Shown one piece after another: positions 32,901 through 41,917 of a stretch of DNA of 56,229 nt; the stretch's first letter is position 1, and every line of letters starts with the position of its first letter. Source of the stretch: Stentor coeruleus (lineage: Eukaryota; Ciliophora; Heterotrichea; Heterotrichida; Stentoridae); contig MPUH01000410.1 in the NCBI GenBank assembly GCA_001970955.1, positions 1 to 56,229 on the forward strand, in the 5' to 3' direction. Under the pieces are notes generated by a model. That model was not told the origin of the DNA and made no database searches. It was given only the letters and a program-made list of their open reading frames with translations. The position numbers and the translations under genes are program-made.

Positions 32901-35900
32901 GATATTTTTTCGCTATATTTATGCAATCCAGTTGAAATAACCATCTCAAAAGCTAAAGTTAGAAGTTTTTCAATTTTCGGCGAATTATCAACTTCTTTAC
33001 CTTCTTGAACCTGAGCTTTCACCCCTTTATTTCCACAATTAAGACTATCAAAAAACTGTATAAGAGTAGCCATAATTTCTTGTTGAAGTTTTTCTTTAAA
33101 TTCATAACTCAATGAATTATGTGATGCATTTATAAATGCTATAAAAATAAGTTTAACCCCTGAAGAAACAGTCATAGCTAATTTACTATGGTTTAAAGTG
33201 CTGGAATATAAGAAAATGTTTATAAGAGTTGAGAGAATATCTTCATGATTTAACCCAAGAATAATACTTTCGCAATAAGCTTCTGTTTTTATTAAAGAAT
33301 ATATGTCACTAAGTAAAGAGACTATAAGTCTTAATTGATGGTTTATATAGATTTCTGTGAATTGGAATTGGGATGATAAAAGTTTGCTATCTTTTTTTAG
33401 ATGGAATGATTGACTTTTTACTGCATCACGACTTGCTTTGATACTGTTTATAAGAGAACTAAGATCAGCGAAGAGCATTTTTATAATTTTATTAGCTTGT
33501 TCATTAAGATAAGTTCTTAGCTGTTTCCCACAAGAGTTTATACTAGAGTAGATACTTGGGCTTGGGAGGATTCCTAGACCTAGTCTTAGAGCTGGGGTTA
33601 AATGAACGATACTGATGAAATCAGATAAAGATTGGAGGTCTATAACACGTTTACCTGCTATAAGCCCTTGTTCATAGCTTTGGACTAAGAGGGTGTTAGG
33701 GACATTTTCAGCAATAATCAGGTTGTAAACTGCACTTAAAGGAGACTTTTGCTCCATTTCAGGCTTAGGATCTTTCCATTCTTTCCACTTTTTATATGAA
33801 TCCACCCACTTGCGCATCTCAGCAATTTTCAACTGGTTCTCAGAAGTCTCTTCAGTATGTGCTCTTTTTAATATCGGCAAAATAATCTCTTCCTCCTTTT
33901 CTTCAATCTGAATTTTCACTGTTTCTTCGAAATTCTGATTGAAATAAAGCAATATCAGCAAACGTGAATATACCAAATTCGCAACTTTTTGATAAGGATT
34001 AGGGAACGAGTCTTCATTTTGTGTCCATATTTTTTCAAATAAATTCGTAATAAAAGCAGTCCCTTCTTCATATTTAACATCAAAACTGCCACATAAATCT
34101 TTTATCAATTGAATATTGCCTGTAAGTCTATCCGAGAAAATTTTCAGTATAGTTTCTTTATCTTTAGCATCAAGTTCAGGTTTTTTTACTGGAACTGGGG
34201 GTTTTTCAACTTTTTTAGGCTTAGCTTTTGATAACGACATCCTTTTAACATTAGTTTTCTTTTTCGGTATGACAAATTTCGGTGCTTTTTTCTCTTCAAC
34301 TGGAGGTTTTTTCTCAGCTAAAAGTTTAGCTTTCATTTCAATAACATCTTCAACTGCATGTTGTTTTTCTTTGATTGTCTGAACTTGTTTAAGCATCCAA
34401 GCTATAATTTCATTTATTTTCTTCCCACAAAGTCTTAATTGGTCTTTAATATAAGCATTATCAACAGTCTGATTAAAATCAAAAATTTCTTCTAATTCCT
34501 TTTTTTCATGTGTATGGTAAAGCATTGTATACAAAATTACTAACTCAATATTTTCCCATAGTTTCTTATCAGGTTCTTTAAAATTCTGCCTCATCCTTTC
34601 AGCATGATATCTTTCAGAATAACTTTGAACCTTTCTCATTTCTTTTACCAAACTACATACTTGATGTTTTCCATCATATAAAAGTTTTAATTGCTCTTTA
34701 TGTTCAAAAGGTAAATCTGCTAAAAGGTTTTCTACAGTAAGTTCTTTAGCAGCAGGTAAATCAACTTGTTTATAAATCCAAAGGTTTTGATCTTTAGTAA
34801 TAAAACTTTCTATTTTCAAATCAGTTAAACCACCTTCAAATATTGGCCATGACAATATTGGGCTGTTATCTTTATTAAGATTTGCTAAATCAAATCTTAA
34901 TCTTTCAGAAATAGCAAAACTTATCCAATTAAATGTTGAAATCCATTGAAATAGGTTTAATTCTCCACCAAACCTTAAAGCAATTTTACTAAGCAATGAA
35001 GAATTACTACTATCAGTAAGTAAAAGCATAGGTTCTCCATAATATGGTTTGATTTTGATTTTAAATCCCCATCTTGATGAATTAGATTCTTCCCTATGTT
35101 GTCCTGCTGCATTAAAGTCTATTTTTATTTGATCACCTTGTAAAATTAACTGATTGTTTATAGCGATTTTTCCTGATAATTTAAATGAACTTCCAAAAAG
35201 TTCCCCACTAAAATTACTGAAATTAGAGTTTTCTGTAGAACTTAAAGAAAGATAGTCGTTAAGATTATCAGTTTGACTTCTTGGATCGATTTCTATACAT
35301 ACTGCTATTGCCCCAGGGAATGATATTGTTTCTGATATATGCTGTTTACCTCGTTGATAAGGATGACTTGTTTCAAATATTTTTTCTTGAGCCATATCAG
35401 CACCTGCAGCAAAACTATTACTAAGATATTGAAGAAGATTTTTACCTTCAATTGTAAAGAATTTTTTTATTTTGCCAATGATTTGAATAAGATTTTTTGT
35501 AAGATTACTTGACTTGTTGTAACTATAAGATAAACATTGGATTACAAAGTTTCTTAGAAAACCAAACCATTTAGAATATAAAGTTGTTGGACGGTCACCG
35601 ATTATGGCTACAAGTTTAGAGATTAGGGAATTTAAAAGTTCAGACATTTTCTCAGCAGGGTTTTTATCTTCAGCAAAACTGTCTTTGCATAAATAAATTA
35701 GTATTTCAAATAAAGCATGAGCTGTATTAGAAGATGGATCTCCTAAGCTGGATATAAGTAAATTTTCAAATGTTTCCCATGAGTCCTGAAGCAAATGAGA
35801 TAAATTATTCCTTTTGCTTATAGGGGCAATATTATCACTAGACACAAAAGATATGATACTCGCGGTAGTTATATCGTTTTCTGAAGCTTTATCAATCATA

Positions 35901-38900
35901 ACCTTTAAATTCTCTTTAATATAAGTTGAATATGATCTTTCTGGTATCGCTAACGCTATAGAGTAAACATTTTTCAAATACCACATAAGAAGTGGATCAG
36001 TACAATCAGTATACAACATATAATAATTCAAAGGTTTAGGGGAGTTTTTCATATTATAAATAAACGAGTCTTTTCTTTTCATAATTGGTAAGGATAAACT
36101 AGACCCATCTATTATCCTTTTGAACCAAAATTTCTCCCTTTCTTGACTATTACAAACAGTTTCCCATCCAATATTCACAATCCTCCAAGCTATATCCCGA
36201 AGTTCAAAATTCTCACATAATGTCATCCTTTCTAATACTTCATTAAAAATTTTAGCTACTTCCAAAGATAAAACAGGTCTACTATGTGTTATCCACAAAT
36301 ATATCATATGCATAATAATATCTTGTATTTTCTCATCATCTACAAGTTTAAGTAAAACTTTTAATGTTTTTTCTGAACTTTCTAACATAAAAACTGACTC
36401 TTTACTGTTTTCAATTGATACCATAGGCTTTTCAGTTGAGTTTTTCAGTCCATCGGTTTTAGCTTTTTCTTTTATAAGATATTGAACGCTTTCATCTTTT
36501 TTGTTTTTGTTTTTTATTATGTTTATTGGGGTGATTTTTAGTGAGGCTAAAATAGTTTTTTCTTCAAAGATCTTGAGTTTTTTAACCCTAGCTTGGAGTT
36601 TTTCTATGACTTTTTGAATAGTTTTGATTTTCTCATCTTCGATTGAAGCTTTTAAGAGTTTGGTATATCTAAGAATTGCCCTTGAGTAAACTGATGTCCA
36701 TCTAAGCCATTTCCATGGTAAAGTAAACTTGTGGATTTCACATTCTTGTATAAGGGTGAATCCTTGGGATATGAAAAGTTCTAGTTTTTCATTGCCTAAA
36801 GTGTAATTTTTTGTTTTAATACGATCTTTTAAGCTTAATTGGTCAGCGTATATAGAAAATTGTATACCAGTATTACCATTTAAAGCACTGACATAGAATT
36901 TCTGATTACTTATATCATAACAAGCAACACTTTCTATAGTAAAAGCTTTATCACAGTCTCTATTACAAATATGCGAACCTTTATAAGTATGTGGCTGTTT
37001 TTCTTTAGTATATTTACCCCAATAATCAGGATCTTGTTTTATATCCGCAACTTGGTTTATAGTATTTGGTAAAACATTTGAATCTATAAACAACACTTTC
37101 GTATCTTTTGGATGAACTGAAAAAACTCTTGCAGTTGCTGAACCTCCATCTGGGTTTAAAAAATGTAAGGTTATTTGATCTTTATTCATTGTCCATTCAC
37201 CTCTTGATACTAATTCTAATGATAAAATTGTATCTGATTTCAAACTTATCTCTGGCTTTTGTAACTTACCTATACTATATGAAGTTATATTTGCTTCACA
37301 TAATAAGGTTAATTGCTCGCAAGTGACAATTTTTTTACCTCTTTCGTTTTCACCATTTTCTATTAACCATGTAGCAGCAAGTTCAATATCATCATTATTT
37401 ATAGCTAATGCTCGTTGACACTCGCTCATTGAAAAATAACAACTAAAACCTTCGTAAAGCTCTTTGGCTAATTCACTGAATTTTTGTTGTGGTCGTGGAT
37501 CACTATGAAGATGAGATACGTCAAATTTGTAAAGGATAAATTGACAAAGGTTTGGATCATCTTTTTTCTCTTCTTTTTTAGGGATTTCTTTTTTCTCTGA
37601 TTTTTTGTCGACTGGCTTTTTGGGTTGAGACTTTTTTGGAATGTCTGGCTTGGCTGGTTGGCTTTTATTTTGAGAAACTTGTGGGACGTCTTGTAGTTCG
37701 GGTTGGGATGGATCTTTTGGAATTTCTGCGACGTCTTGGCTTTTGATTTGGTCTCCGGATTGAGGGAGGCTTTGGATTTTATCGTCTTCTGGTTTTGGTT
37801 CTATTTTGCTTTCTAGTGATTTAGGCTCTTCAATTTTTGGCACTTCTTGATTTCCCTCAGGCTTAGGTTCTTCTTTCTTGTCTTCAGGCTTAGGTTCTTC
37901 TTGATTTCCCTCAGGCTTAGGTTCTTCTTTCTTGTCTTCAGGCTTAGGTTCTTCTTTCTTGTCTTCAGGCTTAGGCTCTTCTTGATATCCCTCAGGTTTA
38001 GGTTCTTCTTTCTTGTCCTCAGGTTTAGAGTCTTCCTTCTTATCCTCAGGTTTAGGGTCTTCCTTCTTTTCTTCAGGTTTAGGCTCATCCTTCTTTTCCT
38101 CAGGTTTAGGCTCATCCTTTTTTTCTTCAGGCTTTGGTTCATCCTTTTTCTCTTCAGGTTTAGGTTCTTCCTTTTTCTCTTCAGGTTTAGGTTCTTCCCT
38201 TTTCTCTTCAGGTTTAGGTTCTTCCTTTTTTTCTTCAGGCATAGGCTCATCCTTTTTTTCTTCAGGTTTAGGTTCTTCCTTTTTATCTTCAGGCTTAGGT
38301 TCTTCCTTTTTATCTTCAGGCTTAGGTTCTTCCTTTTTTTCTTCAGGCTTAGGTTCTTCTTTTTTCTCTTCAGGCTTAGGCTCTTCCTTTTTCTCTTCAG
38401 GCTTAGGCTCTTCCTTTTTCTCTTCAGGCTTAGGCTCTTCCTTTTTTTCTTCAGGCTTAGGTTCTTCCTTTTTTTCTTCAGGTTTAGGTTCTTCACTTTT
38501 TTCTTCAGGCTTAGGCTCTTCCTTTTTCTCTTCAGGCTTAGGTTCTTCCTTTTTCTCTTCAGATTTAGGCTCATCCTTTTTTTCTTCAGGTTTAGGTTCT
38601 TCCTTTTTTTCTTCAGGTTTAGGTTCTTCCTTTTTCTCTTCAGGTTTAGGCTCTTCCTTATTCTCCTCAGGTTTAGATTCATCTTTTTTCTCATCAGGGT
38701 TAGGTTCTTCCTTCTTCAATTTCGCTTCTTCATTATTCTCTTCAGATTTCACCTCTTCCTTCTTTTCCTCAGTTTTTTTCTCCTCCTCCTTTTTCTCCTC
38801 AACCTTCTGAGCTACTTTATCTAACTTAACCCCAACAACAAACAAAGCTTCTCCATCAGAAAGTAAAGGATAATATTTATTCAATGCTTGCTTAGTCGGA

Positions 38901-40054
38901 TTTCCAAATAAATCAGGACAATATAACTGTAAAAGTCCTTCATTCTTAAAAGTATTTGGACATATAATACTAACAACACCAACTTCTCTAAAACTAGATT
39001 TCATATATAATTTTCCTTTACAATAAGTCCAAGCAGCTTCTTCAGCTTTTTCTATAGCTTTATATAAGTAAACTTTTCCACATAAAGTTCCACCTTCTCC
39101 AGTACCGATTTTGAATTTACCACCTCCAGAAGTGGAAACAAGTAAGTAAATATATTCTCCATCTGTTGTTATAGAAGTATTCCAGCAGTTTTGGTTTTTT
39201 TGGTATTTCGTGTTTTGGGCTGCTGAAAATTTTCCAAGTAAAGATCCGGGTTTAGAATAATGCATAGAGTTTTCGAAGTCAATTATTTTTTTAATCATAT
39301 TCACATGTGGGGCAACTGCCGCTGACAAATCCTCAATAACTTCCTCAGGCACATTTTTCTTCATGCAATATTCCCACACTTCCGCATAAGCAATAGCAAG
39401 TTTCGTACCATTTCCACTTAAATACGCAAACAGCAACATAACCTTCAAAGCTTTAGCCACTAATTCTACATCATCCTTATGTTTCCTAATAAACCCTTTG
39501 ATTTTTTCAATTAATTCAAACTGTAAATCAAAAGGCTCCATCCAAAACATAAGCGGGGGGAAACTCACAAGCTTCTCAATCAAATTATCAAGACTAAAAG
39601 GCCATGAAGTTGGGTCAATACCAGGTAAGCCACTTATAACCCAAGGTGTAGCTGTATGTTCTTTTAATTGATCAGTATATTCATCATCAACAGGTTTGCT
39701 TTGAATATTACTTCTAACATTTTGTGTACTATTACTTATATCAACATAAAAGTCCATAAGCCTTGTATAATATTCTTTAACTTCCTTACTGCTCTGTGCC
39801 GATAAACTTTCGATTTGTTTTTCCCAGTCTTTTATTGAACTTTGTTTAGCATTTGCATAATGTTCTGGCTTGTAATTCAGTATTCCAAAATACTTATCTA
39901 ATAATGACCAATTCAACTCATCACCCAAGCTTTCACATCCACGAGGGTTGTTGATAAACTTGAATGATGCAAGACAGGCCCATTCTAAGTCATCACTCAC
40001 ATTTCGTTCGTTGTGAGTGAGAATTTCATCCATGCCATTCTCCAGAACAGACAT
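26939..40054 (-). CDS. Giant HECT E3 ubiquitin ligase (HECTD4-like)
   Basis: One open frame of 4371 codons with no apparent intron. The order is: N-terminal beta-rich domain with KIGTGEGGTLCGKVYL (~320); a K/E/P repeat ~445-740; a UBA-like helix set (~870-900, ALAINNDDIELAATWL); a CUB-like domain (~1570-1680, ISFPGAIAVCIEIDPRSQ); long helical regions with Lys-rich linkers; a RanBP2-type zinc finger (~3675-3700, WNCDRCTFVNSMDNPICVMC); and the C-terminal HECT domain from ~4010 with catalytic Cys ~4316 in LPKADTCFFNLEIP. It transfers ubiquitin from an E2 through that cysteine. Architecture and size are nearest HECTD4-type ligases, but the subfamily call is tentative. An acidic tail extends beyond the usual HECT end. 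Confidence 0.9.
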   Translation of the reverse strand: MSVLENGMDEILTHNERNVSDDLEWACLASFKFINNPRGCESLGDELNWSLLDKYFGILNYKPEHYANAKQSSIKDWEKQIESLSAQSSKEVKEYYTRLMDFYVDISNSTQNVRSNIQSKPVDDEYTDQLKEHTATPWVISGLPGIDPTSWPFSLDNLIEKLVSFPPLMFWMEPFDLQFELIEKIKGFIRKHKDDVELVAKALKVMLLFAYLSGNGTKLAIAYAEVWEYCMKKNVPEEVIEDLSAAVAPHVNMIKKIIDFENSMHYSKPGSLLGKFSAAQNTKYQKNQNCWNTSITTDGEYIYLLVSTSGGGKFKIGTGEGGTLCGKVYLYKAIEKAEEAAWTYCKGKLYMKSSFREVGVVSIICPNTFKNEGLLQLYCPDLFGNPTKQALNKYYPLLSDGEALFVVGVKLDKVAQKVEEKKEEEKKTEEKKEEVKSEENNEEAKLKKEEPNPDEKKDESKPEENKEEPKPEEKKEEPKPEEKKEEPKPEEKKDEPKSEEKKEEPKPEEKKEEPKPEEKSEEPKPEEKKEEPKPEEKKEEPKPEEKKEEPKPEEKKEEPKPEEKKEEPKPEEKKEEPKPEDKKEEPKPEDKKEEPKPEEKKDEPMPEEKKEEPKPEEKREEPKPEEKKEEPKPEEKKDEPKPEEKKDEPKPEEKKDEPKPEEKKEDPKPEDKKEDSKPEDKKEEPKPEGYQEEPKPEDKKEEPKPEDKKEEPKPEGNQEEPKPEDKKEEPKPEGNQEVPKIEEPKSLESKIEPKPEDDKIQSLPQSGDQIKSQDVAEIPKDPSQPELQDVPQVSQNKSQPAKPDIPKKSQPKKPVDKKSEKKEIPKKEEKKDDPNLCQFILYKFDVSHLHSDPRPQQKFSELAKELYEGFSCYFSMSECQRALAINNDDIELAATWLIENGENERGKKIVTCEQLTLLCEANITSYSIGKLQKPEISLKSDTILSLELVSRGEWTMNKDQITLHFLNPDGGSATARVFSVHPKDTKVLFIDSNVLPNTINQVADIKQDPDYWGKYTKEKQPHTYKGSHICNRDCDKAFTIESVACYDISNQKFYVSALNGNTGIQFSIYADQLSLKDRIKTKNYTLGNEKLELFISQGFTLIQECEIHKFTLPWKWLRWTSVYSRAILRYTKLLKASIEDEKIKTIQKVIEKLQARVKKLKIFEEKTILASLKITPINIIKNKNKKDESVQYLIKEKAKTDGLKNSTEKPMVSIENSKESVFMLESSEKTLKVLLKLVDDEKIQDIIMHMIYLWITHSRPVLSLEVAKIFNEVLERMTLCENFELRDIAWRIVNIGWETVCNSQEREKFWFKRIIDGSSLSLPIMKRKDSFIYNMKNSPKPLNYYMLYTDCTDPLLMWYLKNVYSIALAIPERSYSTYIKENLKVMIDKASENDITTASIISFVSSDNIAPISKRNNLSHLLQDSWETFENLLISSLGDPSSNTAHALFEILIYLCKDSFAEDKNPAEKMSELLNSLISKLVAIIGDRPTTLYSKWFGFLRNFVIQCLSYSYNKSSNLTKNLIQIIGKIKKFFTIEGKNLLQYLSNSFAAGADMAQEKIFETSHPYQRGKQHISETISFPGAIAVCIEIDPRSQTDNLNDYLSLSSTENSNFSNFSGELFGSSFKLSGKIAINNQLILQGDQIKIDFNAAGQHREESNSSRWGFKIKIKPYYGEPMLLLTDSSNSSLLSKIALRFGGELNLFQWISTFNWISFAISERLRFDLANLNKDNSPILSWPIFEGGLTDLKIESFITKDQNLWIYKQVDLPAAKELTVENLLADLPFEHKEQLKLLYDGKHQVCSLVKEMRKVQSYSERYHAERMRQNFKEPDKKLWENIELVILYTMLYHTHEKKELEEIFDFNQTVDNAYIKDQLRLCGKKINEIIAWMLKQVQTIKEKQHAVEDVIEMKAKLLAEKKPPVEEKKAPKFVIPKKKTNVKRMSLSKAKPKKVEKPPVPVKKPELDAKDKETILKIFSDRLTGNIQLIKDLCGSFDVKYEEGTAFITNLFEKIWTQNEDSFPNPYQKVANLVYSRLLILLYFNQNFEETVKIQIEEKEEEIILPILKRAHTEETSENQLKIAEMRKWVDSYKKWKEWKDPKPEMEQKSPLSAVYNLIIAENVPNTLLVQSYEQGLIAGKRVIDLQSLSDFISIVHLTPALRLGLGILPSPSIYSSINSCGKQLRTYLNEQANKIIKMLFADLSSLINSIKASRDAVKSQSFHLKKDSKLLSSQFQFTEIYINHQLRLIVSLLSDIYSLIKTEAYCESIILGLNHEDILSTLINIFLYSSTLNHSKLAMTVSSGVKLIFIAFINASHNSLSYEFKEKLQQEIMATLIQFFDSLNCGNKGVKAQVQEGKEVDNSPKIEKLLTLAFEMVISTGLHKYSEKISLTRCLSNIILNTSNPNIIRLASRICKIMLKEVTPESLSNTFILNLFEKIGDYASYHFKAKPCEKSPKYVVLLHSCTSDEDVEFLFPVLKNWEDNFPNSKLTVSKSEEEASIPEDSLNMDDIYSSEIFGAIPFDLDGMKSLSAYNRLISTESSRGGRKRASQRGKGITRKTTAKKTNTVAASLAKLEKVFDDMNKAFEDIKDGDTEEEKERKNNEKGFISKIKGTIKEAQTIAGCLLNKGMAQLGDQMSLDQAIVLALMVKENQMQMMVDTKHKLPVLPVNPYAKVLQEASATEVIKSKKPVQISICELSVFQKIDYLMETFPSSQLLKSSEKLSGVIIRTYSRPFLQKSMQTGGSISLCIQELLELLCALLESPMWYEEIQKTVIQSLGNVNEESSSTLGALVAYGGWQDIIRPGSGILIESNNTLSKQVVIQGGDLSGFKSSLILVEEESNYALKTFQLSEMSLARPKLIQKVPVSHDLLVETFVKLNGNSDWVETAKRQVLLIASQIDWNSWLAKDPTQAGVFIGALQEMIKQSPIEKTQDYWEHKLIQVWERLADREISLFISPQDEVKSLPSDGFLLSIEDSGDNLLGFTLPASSYLTFHPQLSTAVSDLNNHKMLKYWEKYIIPRIQDYVRSSFKPIEMDYFFAQLRQPLRIGDVHKACEVANVLCDYRLPSGIVLPDQKHDWSALVMDEVQIGKSCIVKITDKLLQQQEAQVIKRMHAQGVVQFPVIIRAIDSRAACLLVEFYDHERLEMHMVWMPISCVHPSEVHVPMLNQIKDLESLYKDLNGKVSAIYAKKILEQSLSGIQKNLLDLMDTLKYACWDDLHHDRVEGWRFCRPDYFSSNSKNTSSSLQYYIHHAEDTQFYTPKLNWIEEQVVPGREASLVEWCVISWHQLRDEMAESARILDIVEVATALMGPQLPLPSTPENIIAESNLERKYFPLHYQDSNFCGLVLCFKQDAFLCSNSKLQFFADPEGSELIYEVKAGAQGRGNLCPIVFKTGKVWCTHFSFIDIKCSQYNTNFSGPSTLNCRVYGIPEGWTVTIWLTEVLSATLSKIPNGDNICLMHSLEDSICEFLEGSHSPTPVRQILFRLMIRIARRLRFMNSVNPVGMGIKKEWLQGLVNEMNILRDAEFTGTGTLYSSYIQDGVELINTLLLPWDVNTKNENNLQVETSPWIMNNYYTLIFLNYFRHEGSLTPNLHSEALSLLNHDQFSTLLLLENVQETQREKIEQILSKHKLRIVSTKNDIVFFDNKCIIIADGFSTQYYQETNFIEEVKVEEKEEDNKEAEIWNCDRCTFVNSMDNPICVMCENPKPIIEVKPKIPQIDIRDIENKLASKKSDTLDDLSKTLSTELSCTAQVLKHSEEDLINKALQTRVLIENKLVTEFDKAFESVWMELKDILADEMHKAKSKFIELASTSAYSLFKQLQSKGVDLWLQKTLTVTEKVLTRKQLECLTDYVENKICQQTRASLYLPPANIRFPIDNVISINHSMTFRPAGLAGITIEQIRYNWALIRVFNRYIFDSIGLCNLTQHSLLPRESLSLSLASALSELRALVVFPVKIEVQQQVFALTSVMRESAPKVILERLKFTDERAKKMINFTKAFEQLKDVNPALLRPPKPQGADPFISFEVVFKGELVVGEAGPYRQFFADISKEIQNPNSEILCPTPNNVGKSGEGTYKYTIKPNGNSLLILLMYEFLGLLMGCCVRTGTRMTLDLPSFFWKPLVGMNLRFDDLVEIDAPAAEMLKFMESAPPELFEESFENFSTKLSDMSLVDLIDNGKSIPVTYENKKSFINAVLKVRFQESTKQTKALREGMAKVVPIGLLNLITWKQLEEWVSGKPTVDIELLKRHTRYSGGLSETSPRVIWFWEVLNEFSQEELSKFIKFSWGQERLPSNDEEYSRTHTRLMIKPSLNQEHKDGALPKADTCFFNLEIPDYSSKEVLRNKLRYGFLTDCESMNADNPLSEQQEAGMYREDHYSGEEE
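37838..38720. repeat. K/E/P-rich ~27-bp repeat array in the HECT gene
   Basis: Degenerate repeats of nine codons (EEPKPEEKK-type) run for ~0.9 kb within the HECT frame. The repeat is so regular that other frames stay open too, including on the plus strand, giving Ser/Gly-rich or Leu/Phe/Arg-rich phantom proteins. The repeat probably encodes a flexible charged linker. Copy number may vary between alleles or be mis-assembled. Confidence 0.92.
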
Positions 40055-40703
40055 TTATAATCCATTAGATTAGTGATTAGAGAAATGATACGAGATGATG
40101 AGGAGAAGATGGGTTTGTTTATGATTAGAATAATAAGTAAGGGAAATTGGTTTTTTTTTTAAATGGGTAGGTTTGGGGTTTAAGAAAGGTTTGTGTGGAT
40201 TTTTACGTGTAAGAATGTGGGATGGTTAGAGAAGGGTAAGGTTTTTGATATGCTTTGATGTATAAGAGTATGAGTTTGAATATTATTAGATTTGTTGAAT
40301 ATTAATTTACCTTAGATGGGTATGAGAAATAAGAATTTAGGTATAAATCAGTAAAGAATGCAATTTAAGTAGTTTTTATAGAGGTTTTGTATTTATAACA
40401 GGCTGATCTTAACCATTTTATACATTTTTTATATTATATGTAAGTATTTTGATAATCCATTCTATAATGAATTGTATTTTTTTTTATAGTCTTAGATTAT
40501 ATTTCTGTTATAAAACACCTAATCATGAACTGTATCTAAGCATTTCCCCCATAAACTTAATATTTTAGATAAAAATTATATAATATCAGTTTTCTTATAT
40601 GATTTTTAAGTTATTAGGTATTCTTATATATCATATAGAAAAAATATTTATCATTTTTACGCATATCTCATAATAACCAAAACCTTTACCTTATATTTAA
40701 AAC
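40055..40703. other. Intergenic spacer, minus/minus
   Basis: 649 bp. G/T-rich on the plus strand to ~40340, mostly A/C or A/T after ~40500. It should contain the HECT promoter. No motif recognised. Confidence 0.55.
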
Positions 40704-41459
40704 TCAAACTTTTAGGTAATTTATATGAGAATAAAAGAATAAATCGTCGATAAAGCAAGGATCGATACGTTTACAAGGCTGGATCTTAGAAGTTTTTTTA
40801 ACTACAGGTTCTTCTATTAACCCTGAAGTAGAAATAACATAATTATTACTTGAAACTGATTCTTTTTCTGTCATGTAGTCTGTAAGGATTTTTTCACATG
40901 ATTTTTTCTGTTCTTCTACCATAGAAATTAGTTGTATAAGGTCATTGCGTGATTTTTCAGATTTTTGTATAGAAACAGCAAGGGCGGCTTTATGATGTTC
41001 TTGTTGGATGATAAGAGATTTTAAGGTGTTAATTTCTTCTGGTAAGGATTTTAGATAATGATTAGAGTGATGATGAGTTTTCTTGTAGTTTTTTTTAAAG
41101 GTATTTTCACATTTAGGAGGTACTACAGCATGCTCAGACATATATGAAAAGTCTTCTAAATTTTCATAGTGACTGTCAAAAGATTTTTCTAGGTTTTCAA
41201 GTTTTTCTTGCAAGCGATTTTTTCTTTCTTGTAGGTCCTGTTTTTTTAGCTCGCTTCTGTTTTAATAATACTTTTCTAGAGTAATTTTGAGTTGGTCTAT
41301 CTCTTTTTTCATGTCTATGTATGCTTTCAAACTTTGATCAAGTTCGATTTGTAGCTGTTTTATGAGGTTTATGTTTTCTATTCGAAGTTGCTCTAGTTTC
41401 GCTGACTTTTTATCTAGATACAAATGACCTTTAAATCCATCACTTTCTAATATACTCAT
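40704..41459 (-). CDS. Coiled-coil protein with one intron (246 residues)
   Basis: Two exons joined by a 15-nt intron (41257-41271) give 246 residues. Heptads run through residues ~18-100 (LEQLRIENINLIKQLQIEL...ITLEKSELKKQDLQERKN) and again ~130-195. A His-rich THHHSNHY lies between. No enzymatic motif and no family recognised. It ends with TGA, one of only two TGA stops among these genes. Divergently arranged with another coiled-coil gene at 41918. Confidence 0.7.
41257..41271 (-). other. 15-nt intron of coiled-coil gene
   Basis: Minus-strand GTATTATTAAAACAG, phase 2, with an in-frame TAA. Splicing gives ITLEKSELKKQDLQE and keeps the heptad pattern. Confidence 0.88.
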
Positions 41460-41917
41460 GGTAATTTTATTGATATTAGATTGTAGGCTACAGACACCAT
41501 TTGGCAGCCAATTTATTATTTAGAGATAGATTATTATTATCTGATGCGACTCGACCACAACATAAACTCTATGATTTTACTGAGAAACTAAAAAAATAAG
41601 ATAAAATTGGTAAGCTTGTCTTATTGCATAATTAGCAGAACATACATGGTGAGATATATCGAATTTTATCTAACATATTTCTTATGATTTACAATTAGAC
41701 AATATAAGTCAGCCTAATAGACCATATAGCTTAATATCATTTCATATGATCCACTAACAACTCCATATTGAGCTTACTAGTCCCAAAAATCTATATCAAA
41801 TTTTATATTAATCTATACAAGTCTCTGATAAAAATATATATTTTTAAAAGCATGCTAGTATCTAAAAACATAAATTTTGCCATAAAATTTTATAACAAAA
41901 AATACAAATCTGTTTAA
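41460..41917. other. Divergent intergenic region between two coiled-coil genes
   Basis: 458 bp, mixed composition to ~41700 and A/C-rich in the last ~200 bp before the plus-strand gene. It presumably carries both promoters. No motif recognised. Confidence 0.55.

Noticed and set aside
37838..38720. Regular short repeats resembling a CRISPR array
   Set aside because: Repeats are contiguous, coding and without spacers, inside a eukaryotic gene.
37813..38824. Antisense and alternate frames of 265-325 codons
   Set aside because: They are read-outs of the K/E/P repeat in other frames; the HECT frame explains the DNA.
40704..41459. TGA possibly read as an amino acid (as in some heterotrichs)
   Set aside because: Long frames contain no internal TGA, and TGA ends two genes at plausible places; standard code fits.
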